Assembly: GCA_905221605.1 (NCBI GenBank)
Contig: CAJNDS010000040.1
Location: 62,001-126,000, forward strand
Source of the DNA: Symbiodinium natans
Lineage: Eukaryota > Sar > Dinophyceae > Suessiales > Symbiodiniaceae
Length of the DNA: 64,000 nt
Direction: 5' to 3'
Shown here: piece after piece, positions 10,746 to 22,155 of the stretch
Position numbering within the stretch: position 1 is the first letter of the stretch
Layout of the letters: each line of letters starts with the position of its first letter
Notes under the pieces: generated by a model
What the model was told of the DNA's origin: nothing
The model's database searches: none
What the model saw: only the letters and a program-made list of their open reading frames with translations
Program-made: the position numbers and the translations under genes

Positions 10746-12455
10746 CAAGAATGGACCGAAGCTGCATCCATGTCCCGAGGCTTCATGAGTCGAGTGGCAT
10801 GAGCTCAGGTGCTTTGCTGCCTTCGATTGGGCGGTTTAGGGGAATTGGGAGTCTCGCAGGAGGGGCTCGGGAGTTGTGGGTTCGGGGGTTTAAGTGATCT
10901 ACATGAGAATCCCCACGACAAGAGCCTGGGTTTCGGGTTTTGGGCTTAGGGTGGGTCTCCTGTCCTATCGCTCGTAGAAAAGATGACGTTGATGCCTGGT
11001 GGTGGGTGGCATTAGAGGAAAGTCCGTTCACGGGCAGTTTTAACTAGGGTGATAAGGTTATAACAAGCTTTCCTTGTAGCTACCTTGCTTATAACCCCAC
11101 TTCTAACCACCCGTGAACCTCCCAAGTAAGCCCCCGAGCCCTGAACCCCTCAACTTCGACACCCCTTAATACCCCTAAGACCCCGAGGCTCGTCAAGTCA
11201 TTCCCCAAGCTTTGTGAGATACTGCGGTGGCGCTTTTGCGGGTGTTTCGGGCTGTTTAGAAACCTTGAGCTGCAGGCCCTTTTCCCCACAAAAAGCGTTC
11301 ACATATCTAAGGTTTATCAGCCGTCTCCATCCAAGAAGTGCTCTCAATACTCATTGTAACTCTTAATAGAACTATTAAACTCTTATTATACCTCTTATTC
11401 TAACTCATATTGTAACTCTTATTTGATTGAAAATTCTTTGAACAAGCTTTGCATTGCAAGGTATGACTATCTAGTTTGATTGCTGGGGCACCAACTGGCA
11501 GCTTCATCTCATCTTCCAACCCCTTTCATTCTATTCCGACTTGCCACATTGCTTGTGTTACTATTGCGGTCGTTACCACTCTTGTTGCTGTTGCTGTTGC
11601 TGCCATGCATATGAAGTACTGCTACTATCTGTGACTAGCATACTGAAACTAAATTAACTTCTCTATGTGGAATATATGTATATACAACGTGCATGTACGG
11701 TGAACATATTTCCTTCCTTGTACACTGGAAAAAATATATTTGCAACTCAGACCATAGAAGCATGACGACGGGCAAAGCTTAAGGTTGGCTTCGGGATCAC
11801 GATGCACAAGATTTACATTCTTCTTGATTGCGGTATCCGGATACCGCATCTTCTGCAGCATCGAATCATACCCTTTGTCTGACAGATTCACTCGGAGAAA
11901 GCCCTGGAGGGCACAGGTTACGTGCCTAAGTTCAATGAGCTTGTACCGGGTGTAATATAGGGCCTTCGTAACTAGAATGTGGTTTTGGGGGGGTTCTTCA
12001 AGTATTTTTACGAAGGGACCATAAGGGAATGCTATTCGCAGATATTCCGATCCTTCGATTCCCGTTCTGGCACCTGGGGCTGGGCTGATGCGCAGTAGGG
12101 CTGCTTGGGGTTCAGGGTTTCGGGTTCTGGCTAGGAGCATATCCGCGCCAAGGGTCGACTCGCTAAAAGCCTAAGAACGATTCGCACACTGGAGGTGGAT
12201 CCGTGAACCGGGCTCCAAAAGCATCAACATACCAGAAGCATGAAAGGCCATCAAGGGTGGAAAAGGAGATGAGGGGGGGCGGGAAACTCCAATACCAGAA
12301 TGGCGAGTGGACACCCGAAAGGCTATCGGGGAGGGAAGCCGTGGACCCATGGAAGGAGATGATGAATGCGACGCCCGAGCCTAAATGGAGATTGAGCGCA
12401 ATGTCCCAACCCTTTCAGGAATTACAAATGGAACCTTCAACCCTGGATCCAAAAA
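10746..12455. other. Intergenic, no convincing gene
   Basis: A 163-codon minus-strand frame (11649-12140) begins with ATG, but its first codons come from a telomere-like GGGTTCTGG stretch and no domain is recognisable. A perfect 18-bp palindrome, GCGGTATCCGGATACCGC, lies inside it near 11830. Degenerate repeats of TCTTATT/AACTC type occupy 11340-11425. Confidence 0.5.
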
Positions 12456-12458
12456 CCC

Positions 12459-12532
12459 CACCCTAAACCCTAAACCCAAAACCCTAAACCCTAAACCCTA
12501 AACCCCCAACCCCCAACCCCCAAACCCCAAGC
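12459..12532 (-). repeat. Telomere-like (CCCTAAA)n
   Basis: About eight CCCTAAA units grading into CCCCAAC and CCCCAAA variants. Confidence 0.9.
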
Positions 12533-12656
12533 CAAGAACGACAAGGTGCACGTCTGCTGCAGCAGCGATGCAAACATGCCAACTGAATGCTGTCCTCGTT
12601 GCAAGGCTCAGAGGCTTCCGTGTCCCGATTCTAAGCTTGCGCTTCGGCGTGGCTTA

Positions 12657-12925
12657 GTTTAGGGTTTAGGGTTTAGGGTTTAGGGTTTAGGGTTTAGGGT
12701 TTAGGGTTTAGGGTTTAGGGTTTAGGGTTTAGGGTTTAGGGTTTAGGGTTTAGGGTTTAGGGTTTAGGGTTTAGGGTTTAGGGTTTAGGGTTTAGGTTTT
12801 CGGGTTTAGGGTTTAGGGTTTAGGGTTTAGGGTTTAGGGTTTAGGGTTTAGGGTTTAGGGTTTAGGGTTTAGGGTTTAGGGTTTAGGGTTTAGGGTTTAG
12901 GGTTTAGGGTTTAGGGTTTAGGTTA
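12657..12925 (+). repeat. Longest telomere-like array, about 38 TTTAGGG units
   Basis: Nearly perfect TTTAGGG units for about 269 bp, broken once by a TTTTCGGG variant near 12797. It is immediately followed (12929-13080) by degenerate units in the opposite orientation (CCTTAAA, CCCTCAA). This head-to-head layout looks like insertion or inversion of telomeric sequence rather than a chromosome end. Confidence 0.97.
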
Positions 12926-12928
12926 GAC

Positions 12929-13080
12929 CCTCAAGCCTAAACCGTCAACCCTCGAAAACCTTAAACCTTAAAGCCTCAGCAAGTCGAACCTTAAACCTTA
13001 AACCCTCAAACCTTAAACCTTAAATCCTCAGCCCTCGAACCCTAAACCTTACACCCTCAGCCCTCAAACCCTACACCGGG
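12929..13080 (-). repeat. Degenerate CCCTAAA/CCTTAAA array
   Basis: About 20 diverged units (CCTTAAA, CCCTCAG, CCCTCGAA) in the orientation opposite to the preceding array. Confidence 0.8.
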
Positions 13081-13144
13081 CTCTCTCGAGCTCATAGAAT
13101 TACAGGGGGAAACGCCGGGCCACCACCCACCGGCTCACTTTCGA

Positions 13145-13247
13145 GGGTGGTTGTCAAAATAGTGGTCCCCTTTTCGGATCCCGCTGATAATATGGCACCA
13201 AATATTTAGGGTACCCCAAAAAGGGATCATAATTTTGACAACCGCCC
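13145..13247. mobile_element. Foldback hairpin, MITE-like (103 bp)
   Basis: The left arm (13145-13177, starting GGGTGGTTGTCAAAAT) pairs with the right arm (13216-13247), whose reverse complement starts GGGCGGTTGTCAAAAT and continues with similar ATGATCCC.TTTT sequence. The arms are about 30 bp with about six differences. No clear target duplication was found, so an RNA hairpin or decayed element is also possible. Confidence 0.55.
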
Positions 13248-14245
13248 GGTTCGGTGTTGATAACCAAGTTTGGAGTTCAAGGTATTCATTCCAACTGACA
13301 CTTTGAGGCTGTAGGAGTTCACAGGGTGGGGTGTTGGAGCTTCAAAACTTCTTCCAAAACCCTCCCGTGCGTGAAGCCCCGATGCTCGAAACCCTCAAAC
13401 CCCAAACTTGGCTGCACTTAGCAGGGTAGCTATGAATCCAATTTTTAGCTGCCTTATTAAGAAACCCAATAAGCCCAAAAAAGGCTAAGGATCTAAAGTT
13501 ACGGTAGAGCACCACAGAGTAAAGACCCTAAACTCTCATCAAGGGTGCGGTGGACTCCACGCATGATAATCGTGGTGTCATTGGAGCGGGTGTGTCCGAT
13601 CTGCTGAGACCACATGACACCTGCAGGCTCGCTGCTTAGGGGTTGCACCTAAGGGATCTTGCGGTTTCTTACCCTACACCCTGCACCCCAAAACCTAAAC
13701 CCTCTACCCTAAACCCTACACTCGGATCTTGGGGTTTGTGGGCACCTGGGGTTTCTTGCAACGACGGAAGGCCCCCCAGTCATTGGGTAAAACTGTTCCA
13801 AGTTCACGATACAAGGGTTTAGGGCTCAGCGTTCGCTGTAGGGTATGGGGAACCCCGCTAGACGATTTGGGGTCTTACTAGCCCTGACACAAACATGTAG
13901 CGTCGGGTACGGAATTCGGGGTGGGGGGGCCTCACTTTACCAAACCCGGAGTTTGCGGAACCTCCCACCTCCCCAAACCCCCCCTTCCCTTCCTCAACTG
14001 CACGATGGCACCCCACCAAGCCTTAAGATCTGGTGGTGCGCAGGGTCGCAATACTAGCAGAGCTATTCGACACTGAACCACCAGCTGAGCCAACACCGAT
14101 ACGCAGGGGTATATAGGGGCCCTGCTTGGGATGCTGGGCCCTGGGTTCCACTATGAAAAGCCTTCACAACTGTGGGGGGTGGGGGGGGGGTTCGAACAAC
14201 CCGCAAATGGCCTCTTTTTCTTCTTCTGCTGGGCATAGGGGGAGA
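13248..14245. other. Intergenic, no gene seen
   Basis: Scattered single telomere-like units (13675-13720) and no recognisable coding region. Poly-G/C tracts near 13922 and 14175. Confidence 0.55.
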
Positions 14246-14249
14246 CCCC

Positions 14250-14700
14250 CCGCGCTCGAAGCGCGCCCTCTCTCCCTCTCTGTCCCTCTCTCTCCCTCTC
14301 AGTCCCTCTCTCTCCCTCTCTGTGCCTCTCTCTCTAGACCTCTCTTTCTCTCTTTCTCTCTTTCCCTGTTTCTCTCTTTCTCTCTTTCTCTCTTTCTCTC
14401 GTTCTCTCAAGATCTCTTTCTCTCTTTCTCGCTTTCTCTCTTTCTCTCTTTCTCTCTTTCTCTCTTTCTCTCTTTCTCTCTTTCTCTCTTTCTCTCTTTC
14501 TCTCTTTCCCTCTTTCTCTCTTTCTCTCTTTATCTCTTTCTCTCTTTCCCTCGGTCTCTCTTTCCCTCTTTCTCTTTTTCCCTCTGTCCCTCTTTCTCTA
14601 TTTCTCTCTTTCTCTCTTTCTCTCTTTCCATCTTTTCTCTCTTTGTCTCTTTGTATTTTTGTCTCTTTCTCTCCTTCTCTCTGTCTCTCTCTAATTCGTT
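14250..14700. repeat. Pyrimidine microsatellite, (CTCTTT)n and relatives
   Basis: CCCTCTCT units grade into long CTCTTTCT arrays. The long serine/leucine/phenylalanine frames on the plus strand and the arginine/glutamate frames on the minus strand are repeat translation. Confidence 0.97.
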
Positions 14701-14804
14701 CTTTCGTTCGTTATTTGTCCTTTTATTGTTATTTATTTCTTTATTTTTTGTATTTTTTGTTCTTTATGTATTCATTCCTTTCTTTCTCTCTCGTTCTCTC
14801 TTCT

Positions 14805-15056
14805 AATTCTTCTTCTTCTTACTACTATTATTATGATTATTATTATTTACATTCTGGTTTTCTTCTTCTTCTTCTTCTTCTTCTTCTTCTTCTTCTTCTT
14901 CTTCTTCTTCTTCTTCTTCTTCTTCTTCTTCTTCTTCTTCTTCTTCTTCTTCTTCTTCTTCTTCTTCTTCTTCCCCCCTCTTTCTTCCGCTGGGCACCTC
15001 TCGCGCTCACTCTCTCTCTCTCTCTCTCTCTCTCCCTCTCGCCCTCCCTCCTCCCT
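14805..15056. repeat. (TTC)38, (TTA/TTG)n and (CTCT)n microsatellites
   Basis: TTCTTCTTAC and TTATTATGA units (14805-14850), then an essentially perfect TTC array (14860-14973), then (CTCT)n (15007-15035) with CCCTCC units. Poly-phenylalanine, poly-leucine, poly-glutamate and poly-lysine frames are artefacts. Confidence 0.97.
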
Positions 15057-15482
15057 CCTGTAATGAGGCAAACTGTCAGTTAGACTTTGTGTGGCGTGCC
15101 CCACACAGCAAGGATGGCGGCAACCGTATTTTGAACGGGGATGCTCTACGACAACGGAACTCTCAGAATTGCTTCACTAGGGCTGTGATTTTCGTTGGAC
15201 GTAGCTGAGAACTGCTGAACAGTTCAGGCTTTAGGGCTATCCCGTGCAACAGGCTACTACCCTCCACCACGTCACAAGGCAGGTGTGAGTGGCAGAGCCT
15301 TCGGAGTTTGGGTTGACGGTTTCGGGCTCAGGGTTTGAACCCTCAACCCTAAACCCTAAACCCTCGTAACACACAAAGCGGCTTCCAGGATGAGAGCAGG
15401 ACGGCTCCGCAATACGCGGCCCTGGTTGCAACTCACGGTGCAGTCGCTCTCCAGCCTGCCCAACTTGTGGGGAAGGCACAAG
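15057..15482. other. Intergenic, no gene seen
   Basis: No recognisable gene. A short CCCTAAA stretch lies near 15335-15365. Confidence 0.55.
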
Positions 15483-15640
15483 GTTTAGGGTATAGGGTTT
15501 AGGGTGTGTAGGGTGTAGGGTGTAGGGTGTAGGGTGTAGGGTTTAGGGTTTAGGGTTTAGGGTTTAGGGTTTAGGGTTTAGGGTTTAGGGTTTAGGGTTT
15601 AGGGTTTAGGGTTTAGGGTTTAGGGTTTAGGGTTTAGGGC
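15483..15640 (+). repeat. Telomere-like (TTTAGGG)n with TGTAGGG variants
   Basis: The first third is made of TGTAGGG variants that have been locally amplified; the rest is perfect TTTAGGG, about 14 units. Variant blocks of this kind indicate amplification by local slippage. Confidence 0.95.
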
Positions 15641-16001
15641 GTCCTGCACAGCCTTGCCTTCGGAAGCATGCCTTACCCCACATCTGTCCACAAACCTGCA
15701 AGGGCTGCCCAGAAAGAAGAGCGACAATAAACCTACAATGCAAAGCCCTATAAAACCTTGTAAGACCCTACAAAACCCCAAAAAAACCCTGTAAACCCCA
15801 TAAAACCCTATACAACCCCCATTAACCCCAATGTTAACCACAGTAATCTCAACTGCCCTCGACGTAACGACGCGGGGCGCACGTGCCCACGCAGAAGGCA
15901 CAGCTGGTGTGACAAAGGATCTGCTCAACCTCGCGACCCGCCCTTCTCTCGGGGCCCCTTTTGCGGGGTGGGGGGGGGGGGCGGGGTGTGGGGGGGGCCT
16001 T

Positions 16002-16095
16002 TGGGTTTAGGGTTTAGGGTTTCGGGTTTAGGGTTTAGGGTTTCCTCTTTGGGGAGGCCTAAGGTTTAGGGTTTAGGTTTAGGGTTTAGGGGGCT
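16002..16095 (+). repeat. Telomere-like TTTAGGG units
   Basis: About nine units with TTTCGGG variants, next to a poly-G tract at 15960-16000. Confidence 0.9.
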
Positions 16096-16430
16096 TCAAA
16101 GGGAGTATTGTGGCTTAGCTAGCTGGATGATGGATGACATGGGAGTTCGATGAAGAAGCTTTATGGACGGATATAATTGAACATGTGCATGCATTGAGCG
16201 CACATATTCTGTCCTCTTCAGGAGCCTTTTACGCCCTGAGCTTGGCTTTTGAGATTTTAGGGCTTAGGGGCGCGGGGGAGGGGTTTAGGGTTTAGGGCAC
16301 CTCGGGTTTAGGGCTCAGGGCTTAGGGCGTCGAGGTCCTTCCAGGTGTTGACCACGGCGGAGGCCGCACAGGCACGCAAGCTGAGGCAGGAGTCCAAAGC
16401 CTTTCCCGGGGGAATTAGAAGGCTTAAATA

Positions 16431-16510
16431 TTGGGATGTTCCCCTGTATACCAAGAGTCCTTCATGATAATCCCTATTCAAGAATTTTGGTATAAGGGGG
16501 AACATCCCAA
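16431..16510. mobile_element. 80-bp foldback MITE with 8-bp target duplication
   Basis: The arms 16431-16454 (TTGGGATGTTCCCC then a TATACCAA end) and 16487-16510 are near-perfect reverse complements with a 32-bp loop. The element is flanked on both sides by the identical octamer CTTAAATA (16423-16430 and 16511-16518). An 8-bp duplication is typical of hAT-like insertion, although other superfamilies also make 8-bp duplications. A related hairpin is at 60525-60630, so this is a family rather than a chance palindrome. It carries no coding capacity. Confidence 0.85.
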
Positions 16511-16518
16511 CTTAAATA

Positions 16519-17160
16519 CAAGGAGCAGGCTTTACATCACAGGCTTCAGGGGTTGGGGCCGGTTTTTATTGGGCCGTTGAACTGGAAGGGGAGAACAATG
16601 GTAATTATGTAGGCTCCTGTTTTTGAAAGTTTTGTGGGCACCTATCAGATTATCACCACACAGCATACGCAGCGCGAGACACGCAATTAAAGAAACAGAA
16701 AAAAACTGTATACCGCAGATACACTCAGTCGCATCCTTCACCCGACGTTGTGTGAAGCAACAAACTACTCAACTTGCGCAACCCTTGTCTTGAACCATCC
16801 ATCCCGTAGCCAAGCTACAGGACACTGCCGAAGCCAATGACCTTCAGCCATGACCCCCTATCTTTCCGCTGCCTGCTTGTGGACGAAGGTGCTGCCACTC
16901 CCAAATGTCCCGGTCCCCGTCGTTGCATCATAGATGACAGTTCCTAGAGTTTCAGTTGAAGCGCGTTTCGGTTTGCAGGCGGGGCGCATAGGTGCTTGGC
17001 ACCGTCATCCATAACCCTTATTCCATGGACGGATCATACTGATTCAAGTGCGACTATTCAGACCCGCAGCCGACACCTCATTTGACATGCAAAATGAAAG
17101 GGGGCAGGCATATGCTGCACACGTGCCAGCATGGGGACGACAGTTTGCCTTCCGAATCTG
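16519..17160. other. Intergenic, no gene seen
   Basis: Unique-looking sequence without an open frame over 70 codons and without a recognisable RNA gene. Confidence 0.55.
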
Positions 17161-17163
17161 CGG

Positions 17164-17319
17164 TTAGGGTTTAGGGTTTCGGGTTTCGGGTGTCGGGTTT
17201 AGGGTTTAGGGTTTAGGGCTTAGGGCTTAGGGTTTAGGGTTTAGGGGTTTAGGGCTTAGGGTTTAGGGCTTAGGGCTTAGGGTTTCGGGTTTAGGGTTTA
17301 GGGTTTAGGGTTTAGGGTG
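17164..17319 (+). repeat. Telomere-like TTTAGGG units with variants
   Basis: About 20 units, with TTTCGGG, CTTAGGG and GTTTAGGGG variants mixed in. Confidence 0.9.
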
Positions 17320-17784
17320 CTCGTCAAGTACATAAAGTCGCCGCGCTCTGGAGTCTGGCTTGCCCTTGCGCTACTACTCACACTGATGTACGTGTGTGAA
17401 ACTTGGGCTGCTGCCATCGTCAAGTTCCAGGCAGCTTGCTGTCTCCCTTGGAAACAGACTTGGTGTGCTACGGTGCCTATACCGGAGGGGCCTCACGGCC
17501 TCAGGGGTTTTGGGAACCCTGAACCCTGTAGCCTTGGGGTTTGGGTGCAGAGCTTGTGATTTGATGCAGCTCATGGCCGAGACGAAGGCTCTGAATCACT
17601 GGGGTGTCGGGCCCAGCGGAGTCACCCACTGTGACCTGCCAATGGGATGCCTAGATGACGGGTTTAGAGTCTAGGGCTTGCGGTGTTGCCTACATGGCTC
17701 AGGGTGCCCAACCGGGAGTCACCTGTGAGTGGAGAAGGACGGGTGGTTGTAACAAAGAAGGGGCATGTCATTGTCATAGCAGCA

Positions 17785-17972
17785 GCAAAAAGAGGAGCAG
17801 CACGAGCACGAGTAGGAGTAAGAGTAAGAATAGGTGTAGGTGTAGGGGTGAGAGTAGGAGGAAGAGTAGCAGAAGTAGGATCCGGAAGAGTAGGAAGAGG
17901 AGTAAAAGGAAGAGTAGGAGGAAGAGTGGAAAAAAGAGTAGGAGGCAGAGTAGGAGGAGTAAGAGGATAATG
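17785..17972 (+). repeat. Purine minisatellite (AGGAAGAGT)n
   Basis: Imperfect AGGAGTAAGAGT/AGGAAGAGTAGG units for about 190 bp. The arginine/serine frame on the plus strand resembles an SR-protein tail, but the same tract is open in all frames, so repeat translation is the simpler reading. Confidence 0.85.
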
Positions 17973-19070
17973 TTTGCAGCGTGACGCATGGAGGGCGAGC
18001 CATACTCAACAAGCTGGTAAAAGGGAACCGTCAAGTGGCCAGTACACAGCCCAGGCACATCAGAATGCGGAAAACAACAAATGGCCAGACAAGCCAGCAG
18101 CCAACGATATCGCTGCGAAGGTATCCGATGCTAGGTACGCTGACAAAAAGCGAGACCATTGCAGCAACTGAGGGATTCCATTCCGTCAAAACTAACTCCG
18201 CGGGAGCAGCACTGAAACTTCGGTCCCGCCCAACCCGCCATGGCAGTGCTGCAAATTGTGGCTGGCTGATTTTCTCTGTTACTAGAGCTTGAGGAGTGGA
18301 GCTAAATCTCTCACACGGTCAATCCTTCTTTTCAGAGGGGTTCAGGGTCTTTGGCTTTGTCCTCCGAGTCCTCTGTTCCTCTCATGCGACTTCAAAGTCC
18401 CCACGCAACAGGGCACATACATCCCTGACTGTGATGACACTTGCGAAGGTCTGGCAGGTTAGGTTTTGGAAGCTTCAGTCAGAGCACACGCTGCCCATCC
18501 ATGGACACGTGCCGTGCGAAATGTTCAAGTACCGAAACTGAAGCTTGCTAACATTGCGGTCCTCCTGCGAAGAAATAAGCGAATCCTTCGCGAAGACTGG
18601 GGGAAGTTAGTCACACGGCCTGTCGGGCATTGGACCAGGCATTGGAGTGACTTTATTTTGGGAGCCAGGCTGAGCACTAAAAGCCCGCAAGGGCCCCTAA
18701 ACCGCAATCCCTCTGGAACATCCAGGCCTCCAGTGAGTAGCTTGCGACGGGCACAGACATCAGGCACAGGTACCTCGGGACACCAAAAGACTCCCCTAGA
18801 CCCTAAGATGCTAAGCTTGAAGCAAGATCAGCCCTCCTCTTCTGGCTTCCAAGGCCTTTGGGGCGAAGCGTTCAAGTACTTGAGTGACATGTAGAGGCAT
18901 TCTTGCATGCTCGTTTCATTTGCTGGAATCCAACCTTGCAAGTCATCCTGGGGTATTCTGGACCTGGACACATTCCAGACCTTTGGCGTTGCCTACAAGG
19001 ACCTTGAAGCCTTCAATCCGAGGGCGCTACAGCTCCTAGCGTCACCTCGTCTTCTCCTACTACGTATCAC
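17973..19070. other. Intergenic, no gene supported
   Basis: A 142-codon plus-strand frame (18466-18894) and a 103-codon frame (17981-18292) are open but have no recognisable domain or splice-site support. Confidence 0.45.
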
Positions 19071-19075
19071 CTACA

Positions 19076-19215
19076 CAGCCACTATCACCACGACTACCAC
19101 GACCACGACCTTTACCTCCACTACTGCCACCACTACCTCCACTACCAATACCCCTACCACTACCATTACCACGAGCGACAACTCATAGTAGTCACTACGA
19201 CCACGATGACGACTA
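19076..19215. repeat. Degenerate trinucleotide repeat (ACC/ACT/ACG)n
   Basis: CCACTA.CACCACGACTACCACG-type units. Threonine-rich translation is a repeat artefact. Confidence 0.85.
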
Positions 19216-19427
19216 CCCCGACCACGACCCGCTTAGGGTCTGGGGCTTCCCGCCTGCCACTGTCAGGGCCGGAAACCTACAATGGAGAGCAAAAGCGAGA
19301 TGAAACCTCAGGAGGAAGAAACATTCTCACAGCCCTTCCCAGGCTAAGGTTTCAGGGCTTCGGTTTCCCAGAGTCTCTCGATCCCCCAAAGCCTATAGGC
19401 ACTCCTAAACCCTCGATGCCTTCTGAC

Positions 19428-19735
19428 CCCAAACCCTAAACCCTAAATCCTGAGTCTTTAAGTCCCAAGTTCAACCCCAAACCCTAAACCCTAACCCCTA
19501 AACCCCTAAACCCCTAAACCCTAAAGGGCACGCATCCAGAGGAAGTGCACTAAAAGTGCCCTGGGCGGTGCCATCCCGGCTCGTGTGGACGGCGCCTTCG
19601 GCTTCGGGGCTCCGTGGGGCTTCAGGGTTTGGTAGACTTCAGACTTGGGACTTAAAGACTCAGGATTTAGGGTTTAGGATTTAGGATTTAGGGTTTAGGG
19701 TTTAGGGTTTAGGGTTTCGGGTTTAGGGTTAGGGT
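19428..19735. repeat. Telomere-like islands, CCCTAAA then TTTAGGG
   Basis: CCCTAAA/CCCCTAAA units (19428-19530) and, after about 130 bp, TTTAGGG/TTTAGGA units (19658-19735). Confidence 0.9.
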
Positions 19736-20482
19736 GCAAGCGGTTTGGGGCTTTAGGGCTTATAGAGCTTTGAGTTTTTAAAAGCTTAGAGATGCGGGTC
19801 TAGGGATTTAAATTCCAAGGCTGACGGTCCTAAAACCCCAAAACACACAAGGGAGTGGCAAAGCTCCAGGGCAAAGGAAGGGAAAGCTTGGACTGCATGG
19901 CTTAAAGAGCCGTTAATCGAGGCATAAGTTTTCAACCTTAAACAACTCTATATGTGGGGTTCCGAAAATAGGGTTGTACCCTTCGTGGGGGGCTCCGATT
20001 ATACGGATGACAGTCTTTTCGGTGAATATTCAGGGTCCCCCCCCCATTGTAACCAAATACCCACATTATGAGTATGCCTCTCTTGATTCAGGGGTATTCC
20101 AGGCCTTCTGGGTCCCTGCGCGGGTAGGAGCATGGCGTGCGTCGTGCTAACAACTGGGCGCGGCGCTGGTGTAGCCACCGCCCCAGAAGCCAAACACGTT
20201 CGGCTCCACAGAGGTCCTCGGCGGCTCATCGGAAACTCTTGGGCTTCTTGGGGCTTGCGGGCTTCAAGCTTTGGGTGCGGTTTGAGGGAAAGTGTCTTGT
20301 TAGAAACAGCCCCACAAAAACCTGGAGACCTCGGGTTTTTGGAGGGGATGTGAGGTCCACTCGAGGGCTCCGAGGCCTCTTTGGGGGTCGGGGCTTCTTG
20401 GGCTCCACGCAGCTGCAAGAAAGGTGTGCTCGGAAGGGTGTCGAAGGCCGCCTGGGCCCCAGAGCTTCCAAGGATGCAGAAG
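19736..20482. other. Intergenic, no gene supported
   Basis: Overlapping frames of 117-139 codons on both strands (about 20000-20490) without a recognisable motif. Scattered GGCTTCGGG/TTTTAGGG variants. Confidence 0.45.
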
Positions 20483-20884
20483 GGGTTTAGGGTTTAGGGT
20501 TTAGGGTTTAGGGTTTAGGGTTTAGGGTTTAGGGTTTAGGGTTTAGGGTTCAGGGTTTAGGGCTCTTGAGGTTTGGGCATCTTAGTCTTTGCCGATAGTC
20601 TCTGGCTTGGCAAACCCCGCGTATAACCCTAAACGCTGAACCCCTGCACCCTAAGCCCCAAAGCCCAAAACCCGAAACCCTAAACCCTAAACCCCTAAAC
20701 CCAAACCCTAAACCCTAACTCTTAACCCTTAACCCTTAACCCTTAACCCTAAAGAAGATCATGCTGTGAGGGCTTAGGATGCTGAAGAAGCCCTACATCA
20801 GGAATCGAGTCTCCGAGCCGTAGCTTGGCCGAACTAGGGTTTAGGGTTTAGGGTTTAAGGTTTAGGGGTTAGGGCTTAAGGCTT
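20483..20884. repeat. Telomere-like islands in both orientations
   Basis: TTTAGGG units at 20483-20560, CCCTAAA and CCCTTAA units at 20627-20755, and TTTAGGG/TTTAAGG units at 20834-20884. Confidence 0.9.
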
Positions 20885-21835
20885 TGGGTAACAAGTAACA
20901 ACCAAAAAACCCACAAAAAGGGAACTACGCAGGCCTCCCATCCGCCCACCACGACATCTGGGGGGCCGAAGTTGAGGTAAACAGGCCTTGGAGTTTAGGG
21001 TCTTTGGATGTTCGGGTATCGGGTTGGGGGACTCTGGTTGAGGGCTCAAAAGGCAGGATGGAGCGGGGTTCTAGCTTGGGTTGAAGAGTACTTGCACTTG
21101 TGCCGTGGCGGCGCTCGAGAACCTCAATCCTTGGTGCGCCCTAAGTTCCCAGCTTGGGCCACTCTCACCCATTTGCAAGGGCGGACTTACAGCCTGTCCG
21201 ATTTCCGCACCAGCCAAACATCAACAACGGTGGGGCCTGAAGACTGGTGGTGCCAAAAGAAGCACCCTGAAGGCTAGTGGTGCCCAACGCCCTCCCCCCC
21301 CCCTTCCTGGAAGCCCCTGGATCCATAGAAAGCCTGTAGTGTGGGCGTTAAGTACATTGAAACCCATGGCGGCGCCAGATGAGCATGAGATTTTGCCGAT
21401 GTGTGGAAAGACACTGAAAAACGCTTCAAAACCTTGAGCCCTACGCCCCATCAACACTACCTACCCGAAGAACTGCAGCCTGCGTCCAGCACCCCGGATA
21501 AGCGAGATAGTTCTGGGTCTCTGTACCCTTCGAACTATTTGGGGGCCTCTGGCTTCGGAGCCTGTGACGTCAGGCTTGAGGATTTTATGGGGTTTACGGC
21601 ATTTAGGGGGTTTAGAGGGTTTAGGCGGTTAGGGGGTTCTGGGAGAAAGAACTCAGGCGAATCCTCCTCCACAAGCGTCCGTGGCGGGAGGGAATCGGGC
21701 TTTAGGGTACAGGGCCCCTAAAACCCCTAAAGCCCTGAACCCTAAAATCCTACAGGGCTCGTGTCTATTTACACTTTCCAAACCACATCTGGGGCCGCCG
21801 GCCCAAATCCCCAGACACTGAGACCAAGCCTCTGG
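20885..21835. other. Intergenic, no gene supported
   Basis: Frames of 89-118 codons at 21008-21437 overlap on both strands and look random. Confidence 0.45.
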
Positions 21836-21925
21836 TTTAGGGTTTAGGGAAAAGGGTTTAGGGTTTAGGGTTTAGGGTTTAGGGTTTAGGGTTTAGGGTT
21901 TAGGGTTTAGGGTTTAGGGTTTGGG
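21836..21925 (+). repeat. Telomere-like (TTTAGGG)n
   Basis: About 12 units with one TTTAGGGAAAAGGG interruption. Confidence 0.93.
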
Positions 21926-22155
21926 GTTTAAGGCTTTAGGCGGTAAAACCCTGAAGAAACCCTTGAAAAACCCTACCTTCAAGCTGCGGGGTGATGGCTT
22001 CTGCTCACTAAATCAACGCAACACTCAGCCCGGAAGCCCCCTTTACGGCCCCAAGAAGCCCAAAAAGCTCCAGAATCCCAAGCCTTGAACACCCACTGAA
22101 AAACATCCTCCAGCCTCACTGGAAATCCCCACGCTGCCAAACAAAAGCAGTTTGG

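Noticed and set aside
11649-12140. 163-codon minus-strand frame
   Set aside because: No domain, start codons derived from telomere-like sequence, no splice or homology support.
12657-12925. CRISPR-like regular array
   Set aside because: 7-bp telomere repeat without spacers; the genome is eukaryotic.
12657-12925. True chromosome end
   Set aside because: Non-telomeric sequence and an opposite-orientation array follow on the right; islands recur throughout.
14063-15104. Long Leu/Ser/Phe, poly-Phe, poly-Glu and poly-Lys frames
   Set aside because: They are CTCTTT and TTC microsatellites read in all frames.
17655-17984. SR-protein-like arginine/serine frame
   Set aside because: Coincides exactly with an AGGAAGAGT minisatellite that is open in other frames too.
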